Source: Lachnospiraceae bacterium (lineage in GTDB: Bacteria; Bacillota_A; Clostridia; Lachnospirales; Lachnospiraceae). From it: a stretch of 25,152 nucleotides of DNA. The notes beneath the pieces were generated by a model. The model had not been told where the DNA came from and did not search any database. It was given only the letters and a program-made list of their open reading frames with translations. Below, in pieces: positions 1 to 7,645 of the stretch. The stretch covers positions 1 to 25,152 of the forward strand of contig JAFSFU010000109.1 of assembly GCA_017435025.1 (NCBI GenBank), written 5' to 3'. The position numbers and the translations under genes are program-made. Position 1 is the first letter of the stretch. Each line of letters begins with the position of its first letter.

Positions 1-1
1 C

Positions 2-1012
2 CTGATGTACCGTCTGAAACAGCAGATGATGGAAGAGGGTGTTATTCAGGAAGAGTATATTTTATTGAGAGAGGGTATCTGTAAATGGGCCGCTGAAATT
101 CCGGTGGAAGTAGATACTGTTTTGTTTGAAGAAGAGATTGAAAAGGCGCAGGGATTTGCGAATGACGAAAAGCTGGAACGTCTTCTTCATGCATTCGACT
201 TGTATCAGGGAGATTTTGTTCCCCAAATGCCCGGAAAAGCATGGGTCATGGAAGAGCGGTTCCGCTTGAAAAATCTCTATCGGAGCTGTCTGATTCAGAT
301 TGCTGAAATTTTAGATAAGAAACAGGAATATGAGCGACTTTTCGCAATTTATGTAAAGGCAGCCAAGCTGTATCCATTTGATGAGTGGCAGATCGGGCAG
401 ATTGACTGTCTTCAGAAGATGGAGAGATTTGATGAGGCGTATGATCTCTATCAGACGACGGTGCAAAAATACTTTGATGAATTGGGGCTTCCGCCGTCCC
501 AGAAGATGCTGGATAAAATCCAGCACATGGGCGTGAATCTGCGGAATCAGGAACGAAATCCGGAAGAGATTCGAGAAATCCTAGAAGAAGCCGGAAGCAG
601 CCGGGGAGCTTATTACTGTACGTATCCCAGTTTTGTAGATATCTATCGCTATATTTACCGGACGGTAGAGAGAACCGGTCAGTCTATTTATTTTATGGTG
701 TGCAGTATCCGGTATCTGGATTCTTCCGGAAGAAAGAGTCCGCAGGCCGGAGATATTCTTTTGGAATCCATCGCCAATTCTCTGAGAAAAGGTGATACGT
801 TTTCGAGATACAGTAAGCACCAGTTTCTGATTCTTTTGACCAGTACACAGAATGAGAACTGTGAGATGATCTTTGAACGCATTCGGAAAAATTTTAAACG
901 CAAAAACCGCAATGCAAACTGTGATCTGGAATACAATGTGGCAGAGATGATCGAGTTCCCGGACAATCCGGAACCGATTAAATTTAAAAAACATAAATCT
1001 GCGTGGAAATAA
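2..1012 (+). CDS. BTAD/SARP-like transcriptional activator, 5' end outside window (BTAD1)
   Basis: This is the C-terminal 337 or so codons of a BTAD-type regulator. The reading frame is open to the left edge, and the residues before the first Met align with the interior of the complete paralogue at 18166-19392, around its residue 75 (LLYRLKQ), so the Met at base 5 is not the start. The visible part holds the end of an OmpR/SARP-like DNA-binding domain, the TPR-like BTAD (FAIYVKAAKLYPFDEWQ, then FDELGLPPSQKMLDKIQ) and a C-terminal domain with FSRYSKHQFLILL. That last motif aligns with the RYGGDEF(I/V)xLL strand-turn of GGDEF domains but lacks the catalytic residues. The two copies are clearly paralogous along their whole shared length. 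The gene ends just before a terminator hairpin that overlaps the next promoter. It probably regulates the neighbouring surface-protein genes; this is inferred from position, promoter architecture and family. Confidence 0.85.
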   Translation: MMYRLKQQMMEEGVIQEEYILLREGICKWAAEIPVEVDTVLFEEEIEKAQGFANDEKLERLLHAFDLYQGDFVPQMPGKAWVMEERFRLKNLYRSCLIQIAEILDKKQEYERLFAIYVKAAKLYPFDEWQIGQIDCLQKMERFDEAYDLYQTTVQKYFDELGLPPSQKMLDKIQHMGVNLRNQERNPEEIREILEEAGSSRGAYYCTYPSFVDIYRYIYRTVERTGQSIYFMVCSIRYLDSSGRKSPQAGDILLESIANSLRKGDTFSRYSKHQFLILLTSTQNENCEMIFERIRKNFKRKNRNANCDLEYNVAEMIEFPDNPEPIKFKKHKSAWK

Positions 1013-1032
1013 GTTTTTGATAAAAATGTTAT

Positions 1033-1072
1033 AAAAAAGGCTCGACGGGACACTTTCCGTCAGAGCCTTTTT
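1033..1072 (+). terminator. Terminator hairpin T1 (after BTAD1), overlaps operator
   Basis: GGCTCGACGG (1039-1048) pairs with CCGTC-A-GAGCC (1057-1067), leaving one bulged A and an 8-base loop. The stem is flanked by A6 on the left and T5 on the right, the form of a Rho-independent terminator that could work in both directions. The loop and right arm also form the operator of the S1-A promoter. Confidence 0.85.
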
Positions 1073-1080
1073 GTTATGAT
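1046..1080 (+). promoter_or_regulatory. SARP-type promoter/operator P-A (S1 and TED protein A)
   Basis: Half-sites CGGGACAC (1046-1053) and CGTCAGAG (1058-1065) are 12 bases apart around TTTC. Nine bases after the second half-site comes the -10 TATGAT (1075-1080). The nominal -35 ACTTTC (1052-1057) is poor against TTGACA, with a 17-base spacer, as expected for an activator-dependent promoter. The same layout recurs at five other places in the window. Confidence 0.65.
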
Positions 1081-1107
1081 AAAGCCATAAAGTAGGAGGT
1101 GGAGAAG

Positions 1108-1554
1108 ATGGGTAGAATCGGTATCAATATATCGGCTCCGAATTTGGCCAGCATCTGTATTGATAAGATACATTCGCTGGGATATCAGGGCCGTATCTAT
1201 CATAAATATGATACAGAACCGCAAATTTTTCAGGATGTTCGTGGAATTTTACTGATTCTCGAAAAACTATGTGATCAGAGTGGTTATCCACAGAGTTCTA
1301 CTCAGAATCGATACTTCAAACAGACCGAAACAGAGATGACGAAAGAGGGGGTGTCACAAGTGGCAGATATTGATAAAATTTTAAATCAAAACGGTGACTT
1401 GGCGACATTTGTGGTTCATGTAAAACACCGGCAGCATTCCACCTGGCAAGGCGAGGTTGTCTGGGCAGAAAAGAACGAAAAGAGAGTATTCCGAAGTGCA
1501 TTGGAATTATTGAAATTGATCGATAATGCGTTGGAGGATGAGGAAGGAGAATAG
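1108..1554 (+). CDS. Uncharacterised small cytoplasmic protein S1, paralogue of S2
   Basis: This protein of about 148 residues has no signal peptide or membrane segment. I chose ATG 1108 because AGGAGG (1094-1099) sits 8 bases before it and the paralogue at 24534 starts at the matching residue (MGRIGINISAPNL against MNRINVNISAPNL). A GTG at 1099 overlaps the ribosome binding site and is unlikely. Two conserved blocks are visible. The N-terminal one has INISAPNL, GRxYHKY and CDxSGYPQS. The C-terminal one has GDLATFVVHVK, RQHSTWQGEVVWAEKNEK and FRSALELLKLIDN. I recognise the second as a motif seen in many Lachnospiraceae hypothetical proteins, but I cannot assign a function. The stop codon is 3 bases before the start of TED protein A, whose ribosome binding site lies inside this gene, so the two are probably translationally coupled. 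Confidence 0.85.
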   Translation: MGRIGINISAPNLASICIDKIHSLGYQGRIYHKYDTEPQIFQDVRGILLILEKLCDQSGYPQSSTQNRYFKQTETEMTKEGVSQVADIDKILNQNGDLATFVVHVKHRQHSTWQGEVVWAEKNEKRVFRSALELLKLIDNALEDEEGE

Positions 1555-1557
1555 GTT

Positions 1558-3963
1558 ATGAGAAAACGTGGAAAGAAACTATTGGCTATGATGCTTGCAA
1601 TGAGTATGACGATGAACGTGGTTAGTATGCAGGCGTTTGCGGATGAACCGGTTGTAGAAACGGAGACACAGGGACCGGTTGATAATGGTGACGGAACAGC
1701 AACAGGCACAACGATCACAACAACTACAACAACCGATTCTGAAACCGGTAATGTGACTGTGAATGTAAAAATTGAGAAAGAAGTTACAGATACCAACCAA
1801 GATACAAACAGTGATGATGGTGTTGATGTCAGCGGTAAGTCTAAAAGAGAAGAAGAGACCATCACTGACGAGGACGGAAAACTGGTTGAGGAAAGCTGGG
1901 TAGAAGACGGTGAGGAAAAGAAGGAATGGACAGAAGAGGATGCCGGTGATGGTGAGCAGGAAGAAGTGGAAGTTCCGTTAGTGCCGGGTGAGAAAACGGA
2001 AGCGAAATATACTGAGACAAAGGCAGATGGTAATGTTAATAGTTCGGAAGGCCAGACAATTACGACTACAACGGATCGTACCGTGACTGCGGAGACGTCG
2101 GAGATAGATACGGTTGTTAATGAGGTTAAAAATGATTTAACTTCCGTTAAGCCGGAAAATTATGAAGGAAAATATAGCGAAACTGGTAATCATTTGTTTC
2201 ATTCATATAAAGATGGTGCGAGTGACAGCTATAAGGTAACTGGGGAAGCACCGGTAGATGGAGCGTATCAATTTATTACGGATTCAGACCATGGTGTTTT
2301 TTGGGTAAGTAAGATTGTTGTTAACTATAAAAAGGATGCGGATGGTAATACTGTATACGATGAGAATAATCAGCCGGTGATTGAGACTCTGACTAAAGCA
2401 GACGGTACTGTTATGCTTGACCCGGAAACGTTGGAACCATCTACAGATTTAAATCAGCTTTGGAAGTATTATAATAAAGATAAAGGAAGATACGAATTTG
2501 CTAAAACAGGATCCAGACCAACCATGTTCATGTTAAAAGATGAGAATGGTAATGATGCATATGGTTACTGCATTGACCTTGTGACAGGAGCGGATGAAAA
2601 AGACTGGTACACAGTGGCAAACTTGGAAGATTCCGATTATTATGCAAGTGAAGATGCGGAAGAGCATGTTCGAAGTATTGTAACTCATGGATATTGGGGT
2701 ACTGATATTAAACCTGATGCCAATGGCGATTATAAAACGGGAAGTGTCTCAAAGATTAAAGAGGATTTGAAAAAAGCCCTTGCAAATGGAGAAATTAAGG
2801 ATGAGTATGAATTTACATACTATCCAGGTAGCGATGCAACAGGTGATGTTCATACAGGTGCAGAGGCTGTTACGGTAAAGGTTAAATTGTCGGAAGTATT
2901 GGATGGCCTGACGGCTGGTGAGGCAATGGCAGCAACACAGGCGGCAATTTGGTCTTATGCAAATGGTAGTAAGTATACATTAAACGGCCAAGATGGTACG
3001 GTTTTAGCAAATGTTGTTTACGGTACGCTTGGTCGCGGTAATAATTACGAACCGGAAAATGCTGCTCGTGTTCAGGCTTTATATGACTGGCTCGTAAACT
3101 TGAAAACAGATGAGGAGTCCACAGTCGTTATCAATGAGAAAAACTTTGTTGAAGATTTTAGTTTAACTGTTGGTAATAAAGTAGAAGAACATCAGGCTAA
3201 CAAAAATGATAATGAAAAAGATGATGTCTATAACGCAGATATTAATTTCAAGTTAGCATTTGTACCAGGGGATAAAGATGATCTGTTAGTTCAGATTACA
3301 TATACAGATTTGGATGGAAATCCTGTCAATGTAGTAAAACGTCTTGCCGGCTCTAATGGCAATGGAGAATATTTTGAAACGATTACCCCGGACTCTAATG
3401 GCTGTTATGTTATTAGAAATTTAGTATTGAGTGAAAATGAAGATTTCAGCTTTGATCTTCGACTTGAAGGTACTCAGTATCTTGAAAATGGTGTTTATAT
3501 TTATACGCCAGTAGGTGGTCGTGGAGAATCCCAGTCTATGGTTGGTATGGCAGAGGGTACTCGTGAAGTTGATGTAACTACATCAGTAACAGTAAGATTC
3601 GATGTAGACGAAAACAACCACGTTGTAGCTGAGCGTACATGGCACGATGAAGGTTCCTACAAGCCGAGACCGTCCGGTGGTAACAACAACGATGATGATG
3701 ACAATGGCGGCGGTGGTTCCACAACTACAACCACAACGATCCCGGATCCGGTAGTTCCGCTTGCAGCAGCTGACACAATCGAAATCTCCGAGAACGATGT
3801 TCCGTTAAGTGACGGTGCAGTTCTCAATATCGAAGATGCTCCGATTCCGTTAGCAGTACTTCCGATGACAGGTGATGTATCTGTAATCTGGATGTTACTC
3901 AGCCTGATCTCCGGCCTTGGTCTTGCAGGCGTATCTCTGGCAGATTGGAAGAAACGCAGATAA
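1558..3963 (+). CDS. TED protein A: Cys-Gln thioester-forming wall-anchored surface protein
   Basis: The protein has 801 residues. A signal peptide (MRKRGKK, hydrophobic core, AFA|D after residue 28) precedes an acidic Thr/Glu-rich stretch to about residue 200. The thioester domain follows, with Cys338 in YGYCIDL and Gln461 in AATQAAIWSY. In this family these residues form an internal thioester that can bind host surfaces covalently. A conserved beta-rich domain covers about 520-685 (DDVYNADINFKL, then YLENGVYIY). A Gly/Asn/Asp/Thr linker leads to a (V/I)PL repeat, LPMTG (768-772), a membrane segment and KKRR, so sortase should anchor the protein to the wall. The start follows AGGAAGGAGA at the end of S1. 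It is co-transcribed with S1 from P-A. Its 5' and 3' ends are nearly identical in sequence to those of E and F, while the middle differs. The target ligand is unknown. Confidence 0.92.
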   Translation: MRKRGKKLLAMMLAMSMTMNVVSMQAFADEPVVETETQGPVDNGDGTATGTTITTTTTTDSETGNVTVNVKIEKEVTDTNQDTNSDDGVDVSGKSKREEETITDEDGKLVEESWVEDGEEKKEWTEEDAGDGEQEEVEVPLVPGEKTEAKYTETKADGNVNSSEGQTITTTTDRTVTAETSEIDTVVNEVKNDLTSVKPENYEGKYSETGNHLFHSYKDGASDSYKVTGEAPVDGAYQFITDSDHGVFWVSKIVVNYKKDADGNTVYDENNQPVIETLTKADGTVMLDPETLEPSTDLNQLWKYYNKDKGRYEFAKTGSRPTMFMLKDENGNDAYGYCIDLVTGADEKDWYTVANLEDSDYYASEDAEEHVRSIVTHGYWGTDIKPDANGDYKTGSVSKIKEDLKKALANGEIKDEYEFTYYPGSDATGDVHTGAEAVTVKVKLSEVLDGLTAGEAMAATQAAIWSYANGSKYTLNGQDGTVLANVVYGTLGRGNNYEPENAARVQALYDWLVNLKTDEESTVVINEKNFVEDFSLTVGNKVEEHQANKNDNEKDDVYNADINFKLAFVPGDKDDLLVQITYTDLDGNPVNVVKRLAGSNGNGEYFETITPDSNGCYVIRNLVLSENEDFSFDLRLEGTQYLENGVYIYTPVGGRGESQSMVGMAEGTREVDVTTSVTVRFDVDENNHVVAERTWHDEGSYKPRPSGGNNNDDDDNGGGGSTTTTTTIPDPVVPLAAADTIEISENDVPLSDGAVLNIEDAPIPLAVLPMTGDVSVIWMLLSLISGLGLAGVSLADWKKRR

Positions 3964-4002
3964 TAATGACGAAATAATTTTAAAATCATGAAAATAAGCA
4001 AC

Positions 4003-4042
4003 AAAAAAGGCTCGGCGGGACACTTTCCGTCAGAGCCTTTTT
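4003..4042 (+). terminator. Terminator hairpin T2 (after A), overlaps operator
   Basis: GGCTCGGCGG (4009-4018) pairs with CCGTC-A-GAGCC (4027-4037). A6 precedes the stem and T5 follows it. It is almost identical to T1 and again contains the operator of the next gene. Confidence 0.88.
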
Positions 4043-4050
4043 GCTATAGT
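4016..4050 (+). promoter_or_regulatory. SARP-type promoter/operator P-B
   Basis: CGGGACAC (4016-4023), TTTC and CGTCAGAG (4028-4035) are followed by nine bases and a -10 TATAGT (4045-4050). A second possible -10, TATGCT (4051-4056), lies directly after it. The -35 position reads ACTTTC. Confidence 0.62.
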
Positions 4051-4113
4051 TATGCTAAGAAATATAAGAACGAAAATATAGTCACCGATAGGAGATAGAA
4101 GGGAGAATAGATT

Positions 4114-7100
4114 ATGAGAAGACGTGGAAAGAAATTATTAGCATGGCTTATGACATTTAGTATGGTTTCCAGTATTGTAACATTCCCGGCATCTGCGGAA
4201 GTGCCGACTCCGGAGAATACAACGACTACAACCACAACTTCTGAGATTAAGAACGAAGATAATGAAGTTATCGGTACGGTTACAACAACTGTTACAGAGA
4301 CAAAGACGGAAGATGTAACAGAAAAGAAAGAAGAGTCCTCTTGGTCTTCTGTTGATACAAATGAAACTCCGGGTACACCGCAGGTAAATGGCAATACAAC
4401 TACAACTGTTGAGAATGAAACAACAACAAGTGTTACCGGAACAGAAACAACAACAGATAAAGTAGAGGATAAGACAAATTCTACGGAGTATTCCGGTACA
4501 ACTTCCGGTAGTGAGTCTACAACGGTTGTTGATAAGACAACTACAACAGTTGTAGAGAAAGATGAACTGTATAGTGATGTAGACGGTGAGACAAAGCCAA
4601 CAGTAGAAAACCAGACTGAAATGGAAAAAGAATTTGGCGGCGACAAAGCGATCACTGACAGTGAGTGGAAACAAGAAGAAAACGGATTCAAAGAAGGATC
4701 CTATGGTAAGGTAGAGGGAAGCGAGAGCAGTACATCAGGTACAAATTCTGATATGGTTTTAGATGATACTTATACCGGCAATATTATGATAAATGTACCA
4801 AATGATACAGATGGAAAAGAAGGTAATGAATTTAATACTGGATCTACAACGGTTGAAATTTCCATCAAAGATGCGCTGAAAAATGATATTGCGTATACAA
4901 CAGAGGGAACACAGGCAGACGGATCTGTTGTGACGTTTATTAAAGATGCGGCCGGAAATGTAATTGGCTATAAAGTTAAAACTTATAGTAACGAAGAGAA
5001 AAAAGATCCAAGTGAAATTGAGCCGGGTGAAACAAGTGCTACGCATTACAGCAATAGTGAACCTAAAACTGAAAATGTAAAACCGGATGGTTACGAAGTT
5101 GGTACAACACCGATTTTAGATAACGATAATAAAGAAATCGGTTCCAAGAAAATTGAAGAGATCAAAGATGATGATGGTAACGTAATTGGTTATAGAATTA
5201 CTGAAACAAAGATTGTTGGAACAAAAGAAGCAACAGGTGAATCCACTACAAAACCTGGTGCAGCACAGACACCAACCGTAAAACTTCCGGAAAAACCGAT
5301 TGCTCCGGCTCCGGTTACAAAAGACGGTTTAACAACAACCGTGACTGTGGAAGATATCTATGAGAATGGTAATCTTGTTGGTTACAAAACAATCACACGT
5401 GTAACAGACGCAGACGGAAAAGAGGTTTCCAAAACAAGCGACAGCATTTATCAGACAGTTACAACTTATGAGACTACCGTAACAAAGGATCCGCAGACAG
5501 AAGTTGAGACATTAACAACTGTTACAGAGATTCTTGGTTTAAAGGAAACTCAGACTTATACAGCAACAACTCAGGGAACTCAGACAACAGATTCTTTCCG
5601 TGATGTGACGGAAGAGGTATATCAGCTGGTGGAAACAGAAGACGGAATGTTCTTCCTGTACGAAGGTAAATTGTATGAGGTTGTTGGTACGAATACCGTA
5701 ACACATTCTAATCTGACCGGTGCCAATAATGTTAATACTGATCAGTATGGAAAGAATAAAGCCGACGATAATGATGACTTAAGACTTTGGTACGAGAGAT
5801 TAAATGCAGAATCGATGTATAATGATAACTATACAGGCAACAATGCATTGAACGATAATTTCACTTCTGGTGAGGCTGGAAAATGGGATTATAATGGATT
5901 TGGTATGGTCAGTGACTTTGAAGTGTATGAGACTGAAATGACTAAGGGCAAATATAAAGATCACAGAGTCCGCTTATTTAGGGTACAGAATGGTAACGAA
6001 ATTCGCTATGCTTATTGTGTAGAACTTGGTGCAGACCTTAAGAGTGGAGTCAACTATGGTTCTAACACTTATGAAAGAGACAATACTACGCATGATAGCA
6101 GTGAACCTTGGGAAGGTGCAACCGGAACTATTAAACAGCTTCGAAGTGTTGCTCTGAATGGTTTCTGGGGTACAGATTCCGGTCTGGGAAGTTTACAGGC
6201 TGTTAAGGATCTGATGATCCGAAATGGATTGAAGGAAGAAGCAGAAAACCTGACGGCGGGTATGGCATTAACAGCAACTCAGGTAGCGATTTGGCAGTTT
6301 GGTTCGAATGATTCTTCTGTATTTGGTAAGGTTGGAGCAACAGATGAAGAAACCATCGAGTTTGCTATTAAAAAATTTGGTACTAATATCGAAATTGATG
6401 ATGAAAAGGCAGAAACCATCAATAAACTTCGAAACTTATTAGTTCGCTTGGCAGACAATGCAAATGGTGAAGGTCAGGCAACAGTGATTACAAAGGATAA
6501 TGCATTTGCTGAGGCTGGTTTTGTAGTCCATGATAAAGTTGATGTTGAAGTCAGTCGTGATGATAATGATGACAATGACGTCTACAATACAGATATTTTA
6601 TTTAAACTGGGTGTAAGTACCAGCTCTATCAATGGTGATTTAATTATTAAGGTACTGGATAATGAAGGAAACGCTATCAAGAGTTATCGCCTTGCCGGTG
6701 AAGATGGTGAAAAGAGTATTTTTGATGGAGTATTTTCTAAGATTTATCCGAATGCAGATGGTGTTTATAAAATGGAAGGCATCCCGCTTGCTGAAAACGT
6801 AAAGGTTAGTTTAGCACTTGAGGGTATCCAGCATCTAGATGATGGTGTATATGTTTTCTATGATAATTCTGCTGATGATTGGCAGGATTTCATCAGCCTT
6901 TCCAGGTTGGATAATACTGTGGACTTAAAAATGGATATGGAATTCAAGGTGACAGATCCAACAGCTCAGATTGGTCATACTACAAACAAATGGCAGGAGA
7001 AGAAGACAGACACACAGAGCTACACAAAGACAGATACTTACGAGGAGTACAGACTTGGTACGAATTCAAATGCAAAGGAAACTCTTAATACTAAGGTCTA

Positions 7101-7476
7101 CGGTGTAACCACAACAGTAACCGTTGAAACTAAGACAACAGAATCTGAGAGTGAGTGGAATTCCAATTACAATCGCGTAGAAAATCACCAGAATAACAAC
7201 AATAATAACAATGGTGGCGGAAACAACGGCGGCGGTTCTAACAAACCGGTTGTTATCAGTGATAACGATGTTCCGTTATTTGCAGGTGACACAATTGAAA
7301 TTTCCGATAGTAACGTTCCGTTAAGTGACGGTGTTCTCAATATTGAAGATGATCCGGTTCCGTTGGCAGTACTTCCGATGACTGGTGATGTATCTGCAAT
7401 CTGGATGCTGATCAGCTTAATTTCCGGACTTGGTCTTGCTGGTTTATCTCTCGCAGATCGCAAGAAATGCAGATAA
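4114..7476 (+). CDS. TED protein B: long Cys-Gln thioester surface protein with repeats
   Basis: At 1120 residues this is the longest protein in the window. The signal peptide (MRRRGKK, cleavage ASA|E after residue 28) leads into an N-terminal region of about 600 residues rich in Thr, Glu and Lys. That region repeats a short motif of the form G-N-x-(I/V)-G-(Y/T) followed by beta-like (K/R)-(V/I/T)-x-T, near residues 50, 280, 353 and 417, suggesting tandem beta stalk repeats. The thioester pair is Cys635 (RYAYCVELG) and Gln723 (TATQVAIWQF). The conserved beta domain runs about 790-945 (NDVYNTDILFKL, then HLDDGVYVFY). An Asn/Gly linker, the (V/I)PL repeat and LPMTG (1087-1091) close the chain. 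The start has GAAGGGAGAA upstream. It has its own promoter and terminator. It differs from the other TED proteins mainly in the extra N-terminal repeats, which would lift the TED further from the cell. Confidence 0.92.
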   Translation: MRRRGKKLLAWLMTFSMVSSIVTFPASAEVPTPENTTTTTTTSEIKNEDNEVIGTVTTTVTETKTEDVTEKKEESSWSSVDTNETPGTPQVNGNTTTTVENETTTSVTGTETTTDKVEDKTNSTEYSGTTSGSESTTVVDKTTTTVVEKDELYSDVDGETKPTVENQTEMEKEFGGDKAITDSEWKQEENGFKEGSYGKVEGSESSTSGTNSDMVLDDTYTGNIMINVPNDTDGKEGNEFNTGSTTVEISIKDALKNDIAYTTEGTQADGSVVTFIKDAAGNVIGYKVKTYSNEEKKDPSEIEPGETSATHYSNSEPKTENVKPDGYEVGTTPILDNDNKEIGSKKIEEIKDDDGNVIGYRITETKIVGTKEATGESTTKPGAAQTPTVKLPEKPIAPAPVTKDGLTTTVTVEDIYENGNLVGYKTITRVTDADGKEVSKTSDSIYQTVTTYETTVTKDPQTEVETLTTVTEILGLKETQTYTATTQGTQTTDSFRDVTEEVYQLVETEDGMFFLYEGKLYEVVGTNTVTHSNLTGANNVNTDQYGKNKADDNDDLRLWYERLNAESMYNDNYTGNNALNDNFTSGEAGKWDYNGFGMVSDFEVYETEMTKGKYKDHRVRLFRVQNGNEIRYAYCVELGADLKSGVNYGSNTYERDNTTHDSSEPWEGATGTIKQLRSVALNGFWGTDSGLGSLQAVKDLMIRNGLKEEAENLTAGMALTATQVAIWQFGSNDSSVFGKVGATDEETIEFAIKKFGTNIEIDDEKAETINKLRNLLVRLADNANGEGQATVITKDNAFAEAGFVVHDKVDVEVSRDDNDDNDVYNTDILFKLGVSTSSINGDLIIKVLDNEGNAIKSYRLAGEDGEKSIFDGVFSKIYPNADGVYKMEGIPLAENVKVSLALEGIQHLDDGVYVFYDNSADDWQDFISLSRLDNTVDLKMDMEFKVTDPTAQIGHTTNKWQEKKTDTQSYTKTDTYEEYRLGTNSNAKETLNTKVYGVTTTVTVETKTTESESEWNSNYNRVENHQNNNNNNNGGGNNGGGSNKPVVISDNDVPLFAGDTIEISDSNVPLSDGVLNIEDDPVPLAVLPMTGDVSAIWMLISLISGLGLAGLSLADRKKCR

Positions 7477-7521
7477 GAATGACGGAACAACTAAAAACTT
7501 GATTTAAAAGGCAACTTTAAA

Positions 7522-7555
7522 GGCTCGGCGGGACACTTCCCGTCAGAGCCTTTTT
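7522..7555 (+). terminator. Terminator hairpin T3 (after B), overlaps operator
   Basis: GGCTCGGCGG (7522-7531) pairs with CCGTC-A-GAGCC (7540-7550) and is followed by T5. The third near-copy of the T1 hairpin. Confidence 0.87.
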
Positions 7556-7563
7556 GCTATATT
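7529..7563 (+). promoter_or_regulatory. SARP-type promoter/operator P-C
   Basis: CGGGACAC (7529-7536), TTCC and CGTCAGAG (7541-7548) are followed by nine bases and a -10 TATATT (7558-7563). A leader of about 75 bases follows. It contains a possible TTG-started 18-codon frame (7593-7649) that overlaps the ATG of gene C, but I see no strong support for its translation. Confidence 0.6.
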
Positions 7564-7645
7564 AAGGATATAAAAAAGGAAGTATCTGGAATTTGAATAA
7601 AGAAGGACACTTCATATTAAAGGGCTTGGTGAAAGGAGACGTAAC

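Noticed and set aside
1099..1107. GTG start for S1 three codons upstream of ATG 1108
   Set aside because: It overlaps the AGGAGG ribosome binding site, and the paralogue starts at the residue matching 1108.
4050..4691. Long minus-strand frames opposite the Thr-rich regions of the TED genes
   Set aside because: Low-complexity Val/Ser-rich shadows produced by ACN and GAN codon runs on the plus strand; no ribosome binding sites or family resemblance.
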